Notes: generated by a model not told the origin, from the sequence alone. A stretch of DNA of 64,000 nucleotides from Lampris incognitus (GCF_029633865.1 NC_079211.1:7064154-7128153); one strand, 5' to 3'. Positions 44,527 to 56,185 are shown, numbered from the stretch's first letter. Numbers and translations: made by a program.

Positions 44527-45192
44527 ATGGATTTTCTCAATCGAAACTATTTGAGCGCGCACGGCCCGTACGACTACACCTTTAATTTCTGGAACGACTA
44601 CCTCGGCCTGTCCACGCTGGTGACGAAGAGCAGCAAGCTGAGCATGCCGCCCAACCCCAACTCCATCACCGAGTCCCTCAAGGCCACGCTGGGCCTGGAC
44701 GACGCCGCGGCGTGCCCGACGTGCGTCATCGCGGGCAGCGGCGAGGGCGCGCACCTGATGATGGACTGCTGCTGTCCGTCCGGCAGCCCCCCGCCCTCCT
44801 CCATCATGGAGCTGAAGGAGAGGTTCTCCATTCTCAGCCCCTTCCACGGCCAGCTGCCGGAGCGGGACACGGCGGGCCTGGCCGGGTTCGACCTGTTCGG
44901 CGTGGAGCGCAAGATGCGCAAGCCGGGCTCCAGGAGCAAGCAGGAGCCCAAGATCTGCGTCTTCTGCAGAAACAACGGCGCGCCCGAGGAGGTGTACGGC
45001 TCCCACGTGCTGAAGACCCCCGACGGGAGGGTGGTGTGCCCCATCCTGAGGGCCTATACGTGTCCCCTCTGCAGTGCCAACGGGGACAATGCCCACACCA
45101 TCAAGTACTGTCCGCTGTCCAAGGAGCAGCCGGCCCAGCGGCCGCTGAAGGGGGGCAGGGCGGTGGGGGGCAAGAGGATGAAAATATTCTGA
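44527..45192 (+). CDS. nanos1: Nanos homolog 1, RNA-binding translational repressor
   Basis: Single exon of 221 residues, start in a strong Kozak context (GCGGCCATGG). Nanos proteins act with Pumilio in the cytoplasm to bind mRNA 3' UTRs and recruit the CCR4-NOT deadenylase, with roles in germ cells and neurons. Residues 17-32 ([16 protein letters not shown]) are the NIM that binds CNOT1. Residues 95-108 ([14 protein letters not shown]) match the nanos1-specific ERFxxLSPF segment. The zinc-finger domain is complete: Cys144, Cys147, His160, Cys171 and Cys179, Cys182, His190, Cys195, including [15 protein letters not shown] and [12 protein letters not shown]. The C-terminus is basic. The lack of introns and the middle motif favour nanos1 over nanos2 or nanos3. 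It is shorter than human NANOS1 (about 292 residues), lacking the low-complexity inserts. Confidence 0.95.
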   Translation: MDFLNRNYLSAHGPYDYTFNFWNDYLGLSTLVTKSSKLSMPPNPNSITESLKATLGLDDAAACPTCVIAGSGEGAHLMMDCCCPSGSPPPSSIMELKERFSILSPFHGQLPERDTAGLAGFDLFGVERKMRKPGSRSKQEPKICVFCRNNGAPEEVYGSHVLKTPDGRVVCPILRAYTCPLCSANGDNAHTIKYCPLSKEQPAQRPLKGGRAVGGKRMKIF

Positions 45193-46521
45193 GCGGACGA
45201 ACTTCACGAGTCGGATGGATTGCACTGAACATTATTGCCCCCCCACCCCCCACCAACAACCCCCCCCCCACCACCCGGATGACGGTTTGTTTTGTTTCGG
45301 CTCTGTGGCCTTTACCCCGGTTTGTTCTTCCCTCGAGACCTCTCATTATATATTTTTATAGTTCCTTTACCGCGTAGATAAGCGTGCTGCTTCATACAGC
45401 TTGGTTTATTTGTTGCTAGTTTGTAGCCAATGTGCGCGTGTGCATACAGATACACCTGTATCCAGAATCACAAAGCGGGAAGAATGAAAACAACAAAACA
45501 AACAAAAAAAAAAAAAAAGAAGAAAGAAAGTGTTTTGGTCGCGTAGGGAGACACGCCGACGACGCGGCGCGGGGCTGTCGCGTTTCCCGCGGGTCGCGTG
45601 TCCGTCGCGTGTCCGCGGCGCGCCGCCGTTTCATCCCCTCGTCTTAGGAAACCAAAGTTATGTTTTTGCCATTAAAGCTGAAGAATGTGTCATCCCACCA
45701 ACCAGAGGCGGCGTGCGCCTAAACCGGAGAGCCGGGTCTCTGATCCGGACTCCTCGTCCGCCTGCCCCCACCACCACCACCACCCCCCCCCCCAAAAAAA
45801 AACAACAAACACAAAAAGAGTCCACGACGTGTTTTCCAACCTGCTCCAAAGTCGACATTCAATCTGTGTAGCAGAAAGAGAGAAAAGGGGAGAAAAGAGG
45901 AGGAGAAAAAAAGGAAAACAGCGAGACAATGCAGCCTCTGTTTACGGCCCATGTTCTCTGGGGGGACGCTGAGATCCACTGCTGCCAAGCCAAACCTCGG
46001 TCCGGGCCAGCGAGACCGGCAGAGACGTTAGCTTAGCCCGGATGAGAGCGCGAGAGAGCGCGAGAGAGAGAGCGAGCGAGCCTAACCTGCATGTTGATGT
46101 TTACATTCCCAGAAAGGAGGGCGACACACTGGATTAATTCTCCCCTGGGGTATCTCTTCCTCCCTCCTCCTGTCTCTCCTCCGCCCCTCTTCCTTCTGCC
46201 CTGACAACGTCTCACCCGCAAGCATCCTCTCCGCAGTCAGAAGCTGTCACTTTGGGGGTTAAATAGAGAAGGAGAAGGTGGAGCGGTGCAGCGCCGCCGC
46301 GGATTAATTAGCCCAGGAGGTTTATAGTCTTCTTTTTCTTTTCAAAGACCCCCCTCCCCCCCCCAAAAAAAGATGCAAAACATTGTGAATGTATGATTAC
46401 AGACCGTGTCTCTTGCAGGACTGCACATTTCTGACCGTTTCGTTTACCAAAGGAATCCAGTTGCATTGGAGGAGGAGGAGGAGGGGGAGGAGGAGGAGGA
46501 GGAGGGGCAGACCTGCTGTAT

Positions 46522-46529
46522 TGTACATA
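46522..46529 (+). promoter_or_regulatory. Pumilio response element in nanos1 3' UTR, site 1
   Basis: TGTACATA, a perfect match to the PUM consensus UGUANAUA. Confidence 0.6.
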
Positions 46530-46779
46530 ACGTGACGTTTCTCCAGTATTTTACAGTACAAAGCGACTCAGAGGGCGCTACCTCAACACGATTTTGTATT
46601 TCCGTGTACAATGTCAACAGCAGTGTATTGATATAGTGCTGCCATTTATAATAAGGGGTTTTTTGATAGTATTTTGGATCTTTGTATAACATAATTGTAT
46701 TTTCCTTTTCGTCGCATTTAACATTACGGAAGAGAATTTCCAAGAAGCTATAAGCGTTGCTCGCCAAAAGGTGACTATC

Positions 46780-46787
46780 TGTAAATA
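46780..46787 (+). promoter_or_regulatory. Pumilio response element in nanos1 3' UTR, site 2
   Basis: TGTAAATA, a perfect match to UGUANAUA, 258 nt downstream of site 1. Confidence 0.6.
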
Positions 46788-47047
46788 GTGATTATTCCCA
46801 TATTTTTTAAAGTTTAGTTGTTCAATGTTACATTCTGGAGGGTGTGTGCGGGGGGAGGGGAGAGGGGGGGGGAGGGGAGGGGGGTCGAGAAAGCATTGCT
46901 AATTTGCCACTTTGAACAGAGGTTTTTTGATTAAATGAAATAAGGAAAAAAAAAAAAAAGAAACACTGTTGAACTTTGTTATTTATATTTTACCACGATT
47001 TCCTGTATGCTGCTGTGCAGAATAACAACATATAAATTCACTAGAGA

Positions 47048-47053
47048 AATAAA
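47048..47053 (+). terminator. nanos1: nanos1 distal polyadenylation signal
   Basis: Canonical AATAAA. An upstream ATTAAA (46930-46935) followed by an A-run could be an alternative. Confidence 0.65.
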
Positions 47054-47070
47054 AAACTTATCAAAGGTTT

Positions 47071-47283
47071 GCAACCACGTCGTCCTTCCTGTTTCATAGC
47101 CGCTCCACTCGCCCCGGGTGGCCGGTGACGCAGGGGCCCCTCCAGCCAGCAGGGGACCGCCGGCATGCTCACATGGACAGGCACCCCCCCCCCCCCGTCT
47201 GGTTGGCTGCCGCCTGAATGACTGATTAATCATATCACCCTTTGTTTAATTAAGCAGGAAGGCTGACTTAAACCGGTCTAATT
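47071..47283. other. Intergenic
   Basis: GC-rich segment with poly-C at 47186-47197. Nothing recognised. Confidence 0.4.
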
Positions 47284-47705
47284 AACAACTGCTGTCCTGA
47301 CTGGCTGGCTGGCTGATTTACTGACTGACTTATTGACTGGATGACTTGCCGGCTGGCTGAGCCACTGACTGACTGCCTGATTTACTGACTGACTGATTTA
47401 CTGACTGGCTGAGTGGCTGATTGGTGGATTTATTGACTGTCTGACTGAGTGATTTACTGACTGGCTGGCTGGCTGATTTACTGACTGACTTATTGACTGG
47501 ATGACTTACCGGCTGGCTGAGTCACTGACTGCCTGATTTACTGACTGACTGACTGACTGGTGGATTTACTGACTGTCTGACTGACTGATTTACTGACTGA
47601 CTGAGTGGCTGATTGGTGGATTTACTGACTGTCTGACTGAGTGATTTACTGACTGGCTGGCTGATTTGCTGACTGATTGACTTACTGACTGGCTGGCTGA
47701 CTGGA
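47284..47705. repeat. CTGA/CTGG-rich tetranucleotide array with higher-order units
   Basis: About 420 bp of CTGACTGG, GATTTACTGA and GGTGGATTTA blocks, including a repeated longer block (GGCTGGCTGATTTACTGACT at about 47308 and 47467). Confidence 0.92.
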
Positions 47706-50700
47706 CATGATGGGATCCCACATAACACGACAACAGGTGGCGCTGTGCTGCATGCCCACAGCTCCCCTCCGTATTGATGGGCAGCTGGAGGGCAAGTTAA
47801 AGGGCCAGGCTGTGATTTATGTGGCGCTGTGAAGTGCAGGCCTGTCTGCACTCACAAGCCTTCGGTGTCCCGTCACCAGTTTTAATTTAAACCCTTTCCC
47901 TCCACATCTCTCCAGCCTTCGGTGACGTGAACAAACCTTCCACAGCATCACAAAACATCACCGACCCGCGTCTAGTCGTCGTTTCGTGTCAGTCCTTCTA
48001 TTAAGAGACCTGTCAATCAATCAATCAATCCGGGAGTGACGCCAGCTTCCAATTCCTGCGGTTTGTATTTTGGGCCGCGGGGCGACACTGTGGTGCAGCA
48101 CATCTGAATTAAGGATGGCACCTTTAAACTTAACTCTCTCTCTCTCTCTCATTTCGAACGACACGGTGAGAGGCGGCGGTCCGTCCCCCCCCCTCAGGTC
48201 CGAGGCGCTTGGCCCGCCGCAGCGCCGCGCTCCCAAACGGCAACAGACAGGGTGTCTGTGGCTCTGTATCGGCGGCCCTCTTCCTTAGGGAGGTCTGCCC
48301 ACATGCAGGAATGTCTTGGCTTCGGCCAGGCGGATCATGTTTGCCCTGAAGTGGATTGAATAGCCGGCCCGCTCCGGCCTCCCCCCGCCCGCCATCTGTG
48401 GAATGACGGCTGCAGACCCGGCGAGAGGGCCGGACCGGGACGGACGGGCCGCTGCCTCGGCCCACTGCCGTGCACGAACAGTCCTCGGCATACAGTAGAT
48501 ATATGCAGCTGTGAGCACCCGTGACCTTTCTGTTTCCAGCGGGCTGGGACCGCCGAAACTTTCCCAGCCCGCAAGACCAAGTGTTGTGTGTGTGCGGAAT
48601 CGGAGCGACTCCAACAAACGGCCCCATTGTTTGTTGTCTAATTCACATCGGTATTTGCTGCTGATGCTGATAGAAAGGGGCTGCATACCTCCTCCGTCTG
48701 AGGCCTACGGGTGGTGTCATCTACACCGAGGCTGTGCACCGCTCCTCCTCCGCCCGCCCACCCACCCCCACCCCCTCCAGTCCGCCTGCCTTTCTGCAGC
48801 TGAGGCTCGGCCATTAAAAATGGATGAGTACTAAGTGCAACAGGGAATTCTCTCTGTGCGAGCCGGGGCGAAAAGCCCAGCAGGCTGCAGGGCTGGCGTG
48901 CCGGGCGGGCAGCGGGCAGCGGGCCTGTTGCTACTGCACCGCCGCTTCCCATCCGCCCGCTCGGCCGACAGGGCCCTTATAATCTGGTTAGTTCTGCCAT
49001 TTACCAGATATGTTTCTTTCATGATCATATAATGTGGCTTAGCCCGAGGCGGAGGGGGGAGGCGGTGTTATGCAATATTAGGTCGGCGCTCACTGTACGC
49101 TTAAAGCTAATCCCTCAACAATGAGAGGTTCGGGGGGGGGGGGAATATGAGCCAAATTCATTTCAGACACATAAACACTCAGATGAGGCGCAAGTTACAC
49201 CTCCTCCGAGTCCTGCATTTGTTAAGAGAAAAGCGTAAAGTGGAGGTTTGGGGGGGGTTGTGTGTGTGGGGGGGGGGACTTGTGTGTGTGTGTGTGTGTG
49301 GGGGGGAGGGGGTATTACTGGTTATTGACCGACTTAAAGGTTTTCACAAAGCAGTGAAAGGAGGTGGATTCAGCCCCCGGCAGGTGATGAAGGCTCAGCG
49401 GAGGCGCTGCCTCAGGGGCGGGACCTGGCTGTTGACAGGAAGTGATGGGCTGAAGAGTGTTGGGCCGCTTGGCGTCTCTGACCGAAGCCGGGCCACCCCG
49501 GGTGTGACGGTTCAGGTTGCAAGGCGGTCCTGTATTCTGGGTGCGTTTCATGTTCGCCCGGTGCCAGATTTTGTCAGTTGACCCCCAGGGGACGACAACG
49601 TGCATCCGTCGCCCCGCGCTGATCCCACGGCCTCACAACATGAGGACCCAATGCAGATGTTTTATAAGCACTCTTAAAAGGTGCAGCATTGAAAATAAAA
49701 TACGTTTGAATCATTTCCCCGAGATCGGATGAGCACGACGGCCGTCTGCTCCGGCAGGCCGTCTGCTTCGGCAGGCCGGCCGCCTGCTCCGGCAGGCCGT
49801 CTGCTTCGGGAGGCCTGCAAAGAGGCGACGGCTTCCTTCCCCCTCACCGCTGTGACAGCGACGTGGAAGGCAGATAGCAACTCACGTATCTGCAGGATTC
49901 GTTTACGGTTCCCATCATTCCCAGAATACACTGGGTAATAAGGATGTTCCTGTCGCCTAGCAACTCCGGAGGGGTAAAATTGGACAGCAGCCGAGCATGA
50001 AAGTCATCCCCACGGAGGGAGGCGAAGAGAATGCCTCCACACCTTCACAATGAGGTAAACATTGCTTCCAGAAGAGGAAGATACCCCCCCGCCCCCCCCC
50101 CCGTAAAATATCCAAATGAATGAGTTATTTACATTGTGGATGTGAACATACATTTATTTGATAACCAGGGGGGAAACTCCCCCTGTGGTCATTCAGGGTA
50201 TTACAAAAACATCGTCTCATGTCTTGTGACGACCCCAGTGGGGAGCGGCGTGCTCAGAGAGACTGCCATGGGAGGGATGGGGGTAGTGGGGGTGAGGGGG
50301 GTGATGGGTATGGCAGTCTCTGGAATAAACGTTTTTCTTTCTTGGCCCTGGGTGAGATACCGTTCTCTGCCCGTCTGAAATTAAAACCAGACCACAGAGT
50401 TGCTGCAGTCAGTGAAATTTCACAGTGTGTTTACTCCAAAGCCGGACTGCGGGGTATTTAAGCGAGGCGGACAGGTTAATAAGCTCCCCTCTCACAGGGG
50501 GCGTCTCATTTCTGGGTGGCTGTCGATGGAGTAGATGTACTGTCGGTTGAAATAACCCTCCACTTCACAGGTGCATATTGGGTGAATTGGCCTAATGTGG
50601 GCCTTCTTTTTGTTGCTGCACATCAGACTTGTGGAATACATTGTGACATGAAGCCGGTGCGTTATATCCCCACCCAGGACCACCCTGAAACCCCCCCAGG

Positions 50701-51025
50701 GTGGGTCCCAGGCAAACCGAGGGAGGAAACGCAGATATCGCGCCCACAGGAGAAATGGTGGACATGTTGTCAGGGATCAAGACCTGCACAGTCAACTCAC
50801 ACCGTCTCTCACTCCCCATTACAACAGCTGCTCTTTTCTTTTCTACACACATTTTATTTATAAACGGCAAGATTAACCAACACCAGCCTGCACAGACATA
50901 CGTGCCAGGGGTTATGAGGGGAGTAAAATGGAAGATCAAAGAAAAGGGAATTTGAAAAAGAACAAAAAATAAATAAAATAGAGGCTTGGCAGTTGTTCAG
51001 GCTTCGGGGTTTGCACAGTGCTGAA
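47706..51025. other. Intergenic, CpG-rich in parts, no gene recognised
   Basis: 48140-48600 and 48700-48960 are CpG-rich. Repeat-poor 48540-49120 could be conserved non-coding DNA. (TCAA)n at 48015-48028 and G-runs at 49130-49142 and 49244-49310. Tandem CGGCAGGCCG-type units lie at 49750-49815. Open frames here (for example 48130-48627 minus, 50492-50683 minus) have no recognised domains. Confidence 0.35.
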
Positions 51026-51359
51026 CAGGCCGCTCTGGTGGCCGAGCGGATTAACCCGCCGTTCTGGCAACCCGCTCGTCACGTGGCTGGGAGGTTCGTA
51101 TCCCGGACTCGCCGTAACCGGTCCCGGTCTGAGCGTCCACGGGGTCAGGCATTCATTAGGCCGCCCTTACCCGAGGGATAGTGGGTGCGGATCGGTGTAG
51201 TGTTGGGGGACTCGTCGTTCTCCAGCGACCCCTCTGGCCCATCCGGGCGCCTGCAGCCAAGCAACCGGAAGCATTCTCCCTACGACCTCCTTCGCGGCCT
51301 GAAGGTGACGCAATCTATGCGAGGAGGCTGCAGCGTGTAAAGTAGCGAGAGCAGCCGAC
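51026..51359 (+). repeat. tRNA-Leu-like SINE (family L), left part
   Basis: Head CTCTGGTGGCCGAGCGGATT with a perfect A box TGGCCGAGCGG and B box GGTTCGTATCC, then a SINE body. It is interrupted by the MITE at 51360-51535 and resumes at 51545 up to about 51670 (GGTTAATCGGGTGGGATAAG). Confidence 0.75.
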
Positions 51360-51535
51360 GCCTTGTTTTTTTTCCCGACCCGCATTCCGGGAACTTTGCC
51401 TCTGATTGGCTAGTACTCGTTGCCTCCGTTGATTAGGTTGGTTAAGGTTAGGGTGGGGTTAGGGGTAGGGTTAGCCAATCAGAGATAGAGTAGGGGCGGG
51501 ACTTCCCGGAATCCAGGTGGGAAAAATAATAACGC
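51360..51535. mobile_element. 176-bp MITE with 9-bp target duplication and telomere-like core
   Basis: Ends GCCTTGTTTTTTTTCCCGAC and (reverse complement of the right end) GCGTTATTATTTTTCCCACC, followed by the shared ATTCCGGGAA and TCTGATTGGCTA parts. Perfect 9-bp flanks GCAGCCGAC at 51351-51359 and 51536-51544 suggest a Mutator-like element. The centre, 51439-51474, is a degenerate TTAGGGT run. A relative lies at 19300-19420. Confidence 0.88.
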
Positions 51536-51544
51536 GCAGCCGAC

Positions 51545-51670
51545 ACGAGTGTGAAGGAAGCTGGTGTTACGACTATCTCCTCCCTGTGGACACGTGAGCC
51601 AGGGGAGCTATTCCACAAGAGTTCCCGCCATGTGCCACTGGGTTAATCGGGTGGGATAAGGGGGAAAACT
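51545..51670 (+). repeat. tRNA-Leu-like SINE (family L), right part
   Basis: Continuation after the MITE, to an A-rich end near 51675. Confidence 0.6.
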
Positions 51671-52369
51671 AGAAATACATTTATTTCTAAGAATACATTT
51701 CTAAGAAAGGTCTTCTGTTGGAAATTTTACTTTTGTGAATGTGAAATGTTGCTAAAATAACGAAAAGATTCATAAAATAATATGGTTTTGTTTCTGAACT
51801 GCCTACGTCATAGAAACCAACCAGCACCTCCCTGTAGTGAAACTGGACAGAGATGTTCCAGGGAATACACCGAGCCAAACCTTCCCAGAAAGCCACGCTG
51901 TAAGGACAGTTCCGACACAGGTGTTAAGGTCGGTTCACTAACAAGTCAAGGTCACTTTTCATGTCTTGCAAATCGTGTTGTGTCGGGAGCATCGACGGAG
52001 AAGTTTCCCCAGGTTTGTCTGCTTTCAAGTAACTTGAAGACGAGGTCCAAACTTTCCCCAGCGGATATTCACAACAAATCTTCTCCGGTAATGAACAACA
52101 CACGGAACGGAGAGCCGCTCAACTCCTGCAGCGTCTCTTGCGCGTCACTAATTGAAGTCCCCCTTGCAACAACGGGTAAACCGGAACTACATATTCACTC
52201 GTTAAACTTAAGGTTGGTGACGTACAGACTCTAGCAGAAAATATGACACACGGGTTTTGGGAATGTTCCCCAAGAGAAGAAATATAAAATAAAGACAACA
52301 TGAACACCATGCTGACCCAGCTACACGTACATGAAATGAAACCAAACATGGTTTCCCCCCAGCAGCACA
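51671..52369. other. Intergenic; 150-codon open frame of unknown meaning at 51782-52234 (+)
   Basis: The open frame has no recognised domain, no signal peptide and no obvious promoter, and lies between repeats. More likely chance than a gene. Confidence 0.3.
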
Positions 52370-52860
52370 ACACACAGACACCCAAACACACCCAAAAACT
52401 ACAAGAACACACATACCCAAACTAACACATATATCCAAACTAACACATACTATATCCAAACTAACACATACTATATCCAAACTAAACAAACAGAATCACT
52501 GTCCAGGAGACCGAACGCCAGCCAGGATGACTGTCAGAACCGCCGGTCTGCATGGGCTAGCAGTTAGCTTAGCCTGCCCCGCTTCCGCGTCTTGTCAGAC
52601 CGCCCTCGGCGTTTCCTCCTCGGATGCAGCTCCAGGCAGGGGCCGTGATCCCTGGGCCCACCGGACGCAGCAGACCAGGCTCTCCCAGCCGATCCAGCAC
52701 CAGCTCTCCCAGCCGATCCAGCACCAGCTCTCCCAGCCAGACACCCTCGACACACCTCCCCGCACTCGACACAATGGCCCCTTAAAATACCACAGTCAAC
52801 GCCCTCAGTGTTACCGGAACTGCCGGTCTGCATGGGCTAGCAGTTAGCTTAGCCCATGTA
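52370..52860 (+). repeat. Unclassified dispersed repeat, family E, copy 2
   Basis: Matches 4285-4640, including ATCACTGTCCAGGAGA and GATGACTGTC...CTGCATGGGCTAGCAG. It has a local tandem of ACACATACTATATCCAAACT at 52440-52480 and of CCGATCCAGCACCAGCTCTC at 52689-52740. Confidence 0.6.
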
Positions 52861-53165
52861 TCAGTGTCATGTGTCAGTACGCTTGGTGCCAAATTGCCTC
52901 GGACAATCAGCATTTCCTAATGTGGCACAGTTCTGTCCGAAATGTGGGACACTGGAAAGTCTGTTAAAAGGCCCAAATCACCTTGATTCATGTAGTAAAC
53001 ACTTCTCAGGTCAGTAACACTCGAGGATAAATGTGCAGTCCCATGTTCAGTAACTGCACCACTCACAATATTATTGCTGTTACGAAACCCAGGCTTATGG
53101 TTTTGGATGTTGTGTGGGGAATCGAGCAACATCAAACAGACAATAGACTGTAACAGTTTTGAAGC

Positions 53166-53214
53166 CCATCCATCCATTATCCAAACCGCTTACCCTGCTC
53201 TCAGGGCCACTGGA
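53166..53214 (-). repeat. SINE family B, 49-bp 3' fragment
   Basis: CCATCCATCCATTATCCAAA start of the reversed B tail. The rest is absent. Confidence 0.65.
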
Positions 53215-53224
53215 GTTTTGAAGC

Positions 53225-53965
53225 TTTTATTATGAGGACATTAAGTGGCTATATTATATCTGTAAAAAGAGGGGGAAAGAGGCTGCTCAGTTTGAATGTG
53301 GAAAAAGACAAAGTGCATGAAAGTGGGTGACTCAGATGTTGCAATCTCAGTAGATGGACCAGATGTGGAACACCTGGAGAGCTTCAAATACTTGGGTTCA
53401 GTTAATAAAAATCAGAATTACCCTCGCAAAGAAAAGACTGATGGAGATGGTACCAATATGGAAAGACAGGGGAATAAGAAAAGAGGGGAAAGTCAGTCTA
53501 CTTAAAGTACTCGTCTGGCCAGTGTTGTCACACGGAGCTGAAAGTTGGACATTGAAGACAGCGATGGTAAACAGGATTGAGGCTGCAGAGAAGTGGCTTT
53601 ATCGTAGGACGCGTCGAATAAGCTGGACAGAGAAACGAACGAATGCGAGCGTCCTTAATGAATTAGAGACAAAAAGAGGACTAATGGCACACATAATGAC
53701 AGGAAAGCTGTCATTCTTTGGGCCTACCTGTCATCCAGGTGGAAGTCAATTAACCAAGACAGCGATTTGACACCAGCAAAACGCGAGAGAGGCCGACCAA
53801 AAAGGCAGTACCACGATGACGTCAGAGAACGGCTTAGTCTGAAAATATGGGAGGCAACAAGATCAGCTCAGGACAGAGAACCGGAGACTTGTTTGGCAAG
53901 CATGCCATACTGATGGTGCCGGCAACCCTCGCTAACGAGGAAGTCTTGAAGAAGAAGAGGATTAT
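53225..53965 (+). pseudogene. Non-LTR retrotransposon RT C-terminus (endonuclease-RT type)
   Basis: Frameshifted: MWKKTKCMKV, EHLESFKYLGSVNKNQNY, LKVLVWPVLSHGAESWTLKT, RIEAAEKWLYRRTRRISWTE, NASVLNELETKRGLMAHIMT and a GRPKRQYHDDVRERLS-like end, then GAAGTCTTGAAGAAGAAG as 3' tail. This is the C-terminal third of an endonuclease-RT element unlike the RTE copies above. Confidence 0.75.
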
Positions 53966-54751
53966 ATCTGTCATGCAGAGGAAGGGGAATTAAATGCACA
54001 GCTAAACATTCATGAACCTGCTGTCAATTACAAAGTAATAACCCGTTATAGCCCTGCACAGCTTTCATGGAACCACTGGACACAGACCGCACGTGAAAGC
54101 CTGCGGCTCCACCTGGTCAGACCAGGTCTCAGCACAGATGCAGGCGTTGTGTGGTTCCGGCCTTTAGGTGACGGTGCACGAAATCACACACGCCACTTTT
54201 GAGCGTGTTATGTCGGCCTATTTCATGAATAATTTAACTAATGACCGCTGTCTCAAACCTTTTTACTGTCCCAAACCTGTCAAATTATTATGTTCACTTG
54301 TTCACATTGGAATTGTTGTTAATGTCTGTTGTATGCGCACTTGGCGACTCTGCACCTCCCGAACACCAGTTTCCTCCTGGGAGAAGCTTTTCCGCCTCGG
54401 CCGGTCTGGACTTCCGCCGTCCATTACGAAACCGGCAGGTCGCCATGACAGAGAGCGCGCTGGTTTTGAAGGGAATGAGAGGAACTGATTTGATTGGCTG
54501 TAACTAATCCAACCCTTTCACAACTGCGCCTCCGGTGCGCCCGAATACCGCCAGCGCAGCATGTCCCGAAATTAGCACCAAAAAAAAAAAAAGTATGGCC
54601 CCACCTTAGATCGACTTCCGCCGTGAACGAGCAACCAGCGCCAGCGCCTTCGACTGCGTTATGACCCGGAAACCGGAGCCCTGTGTTTGCCTACATACTT
54701 TGGGGTCTATTTTACACCCGGCTCAAAGCGCAGCGCAGGTGTCTTTGCTAG
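53966..54751. other. Intergenic
   Basis: No gene recognised. Poly-A at 54580-54592. Confidence 0.4.
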
Positions 54752-54860
54752 TGTAACCGGTTATTTTCTTGCCTGGTGCGGGATTCGATACGGAGTGTAC
54801 TGCACCACAAGGCGACATCGCTAACCGCTCGGCTAAAGGGTCAGACCCGTTAGCTAGGGG
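54752..54860 (-). mobile_element. Truncated solo LTR of the TRIM family
   Basis: Plus strand TGTAACCGGTTATTTTCTTG to TTAGCTAGGGG; on the minus strand the first 25 or so bp of the LTR (TGTAAACTACTAATAAGACA) are missing. B-box-like and A-box sequences are retained. Confidence 0.8.
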
Positions 54861-55384
54861 ATTATGATCACGTGACATCACAGCTTGTTTTAACCCCTCG
54901 TTGTTTGAGGAAGCCCTTCGCCCACTGGAGTTCAGGTGTCCCCCATTACGGCAATTGACCCTTCATAAACCAGGGGAAATATTAAATATTCACACTTATA
55001 TCAGTTCTGTTTTGTGCTGAAGAAGAGAATAATCTGCCTTTGTTGTTTTATGGTCAGATCTGAGTGCTGCCTGTGGGACTGGTTCCAGTGCTGCCAGTGG
55101 GACTGGTTCCAGTCCACAGTCACAAAGAAATGAACTGAGCAGGTAAAGAGAATGAAGGAATAGTTCACAGCAATGTTGGGTTTATTTCTGTGAACTGATG
55201 TATGTAGTGATTTATTCACCGAACAAGTACCAAATAATGTTTACACACGTGCTTCATTCAAAATAGGGAAATGAAATGAGTGCAATACAGTTTTCATTTT
55301 TGAAAACTGCTCTCTGTCGTAATCTGCCTCCAGGTAGGTAAAAACATCCCTTCAAAATTGCATGCAAATGTCTTTTTCTTTTTT
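54861..55384. other. Intergenic
   Basis: AT-rich. A short tandem GTGCTGCC...GGGACTGGTTCCAGT lies at 55061-55112. No gene recognised. Confidence 0.4.
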
Positions 55385-56185
55385 GACCCCCCCCCCCGCC
55401 CCGCCGTTTTTCGCCCCAATTGTACCCGGCCAATCGGCTCTGTGCATAACTGTATTCTACCGACTTCCGGTTTCTACTGCAGCGGTCATACCAGTTTCCT
55501 GTTCGCTGGTGTGCGCTGTTGACAATGGCATATTTTTCGCGATGCCTGCGAGATTTACCATGGATAAATGTCAACCACGTGCACACAACTGTCCACACAC
55601 TTCCACCTGCACCTACCCGCAAACGAGTTTCAAGTTTCAAGTTGTACATATCAAGTTACGCCCACAATTATGAGGATGAGGATACTCATCCTGTAAATCT
55701 TGCAGGCATCGCGAAAAATATGCCATTGTCAACAAACAGGAAACTGGTATGACTGCTGCAGTAGAAACCGGAAGTCAGCGGACTACAGTTACGCACAGAG
55801 TCGATTACACCATTCTTCTGAGCCTCCCCGGTAGTTGCTCCACCACCTCTACCGATCTGGGGGAGGGCTGCAGACTACCATGTCTCCTCCCGTACATGTG
55901 GAGTCGCCAGCCGCTTCTTTTCACCTGACAGTGAGGAGTTTCACCAGGGGGGCGTAGCGCGTGAGAGGATCACGCTATTCCCCCCAGCCCCCAACAGGCG
56001 CCCCGACCGACCAGAGGAGGCGCTAGTGCAGCGACCAAGACACATACCCACATCCGGCTTCCCACCCGCAGACACGGCCAAATGTGTCCACAGGGACGCC
56101 CGACCAAGCCGGAGGTAACACGGGGATTCGAACCGCCGATCCCCGTGTTGGTAGGCAACTGAATAGACCGCTACACCACGCTTAA
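55385..56185 (-). repeat. tRNA-derived SINE, family A, interrupted by a foldback element
   Basis: Minus strand: head near 56185, B box GGTTCGAATCC (plus-strand GGATTCGAACC at 56126-56136), body to 55804, interruption 55435-55803, and the remaining 3' part (CCCCAATTGTACCCGGCCAA on plus) to 55385. Confidence 0.85.
55435..55803. mobile_element. Foldback/MITE element, 369 bp, inside SINE A
   Basis: Long inverted arms, left 55435-55558 and right 55693-55803 (CGGCTCTGTGC and CGACTCTGTGC at the outer ends), share TTCCGGTTTCTACTGCAGC and TGACAATGGCATATTTTTCG. The left arm has about 11 extra bp. An AT dinucleotide is duplicated at the borders compared with uninterrupted SINE A copies. Confidence 0.85.

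Larger units (their letters stand above)
45193..47070 (+). promoter_or_regulatory. nanos1: nanos1 3' UTR (inferred extent)
   Basis: Unique AU-rich DNA without repeats from other families follows the stop codon up to two polyadenylation signals (ATTAAA 46930-46935, AATAAA 47048-47053). It contains C- and A-rich runs (45239-45270, 45780-45805), GAGGAGG runs (46470-46505), and two UGUANAUA motifs. I noticed no GCACUU miR-430 seed match. Confidence 0.7.

Noticed and set aside
44482-45377. Long antisense and shifted open frames over nanos1
   Set aside because: They are shadows of the GC-rich nanos1 coding sequence in other frames.
50492-50683. A short minus-strand gene
   Set aside because: The 63-residue frame looks somewhat protein-like but has no recognisable family, acceptor or donor site.
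51782-52234. A 150-residue protein gene
   Set aside because: No domain, promoter or splice context, and an ordinary amino-acid mix; kept only as an open frame of unknown meaning.
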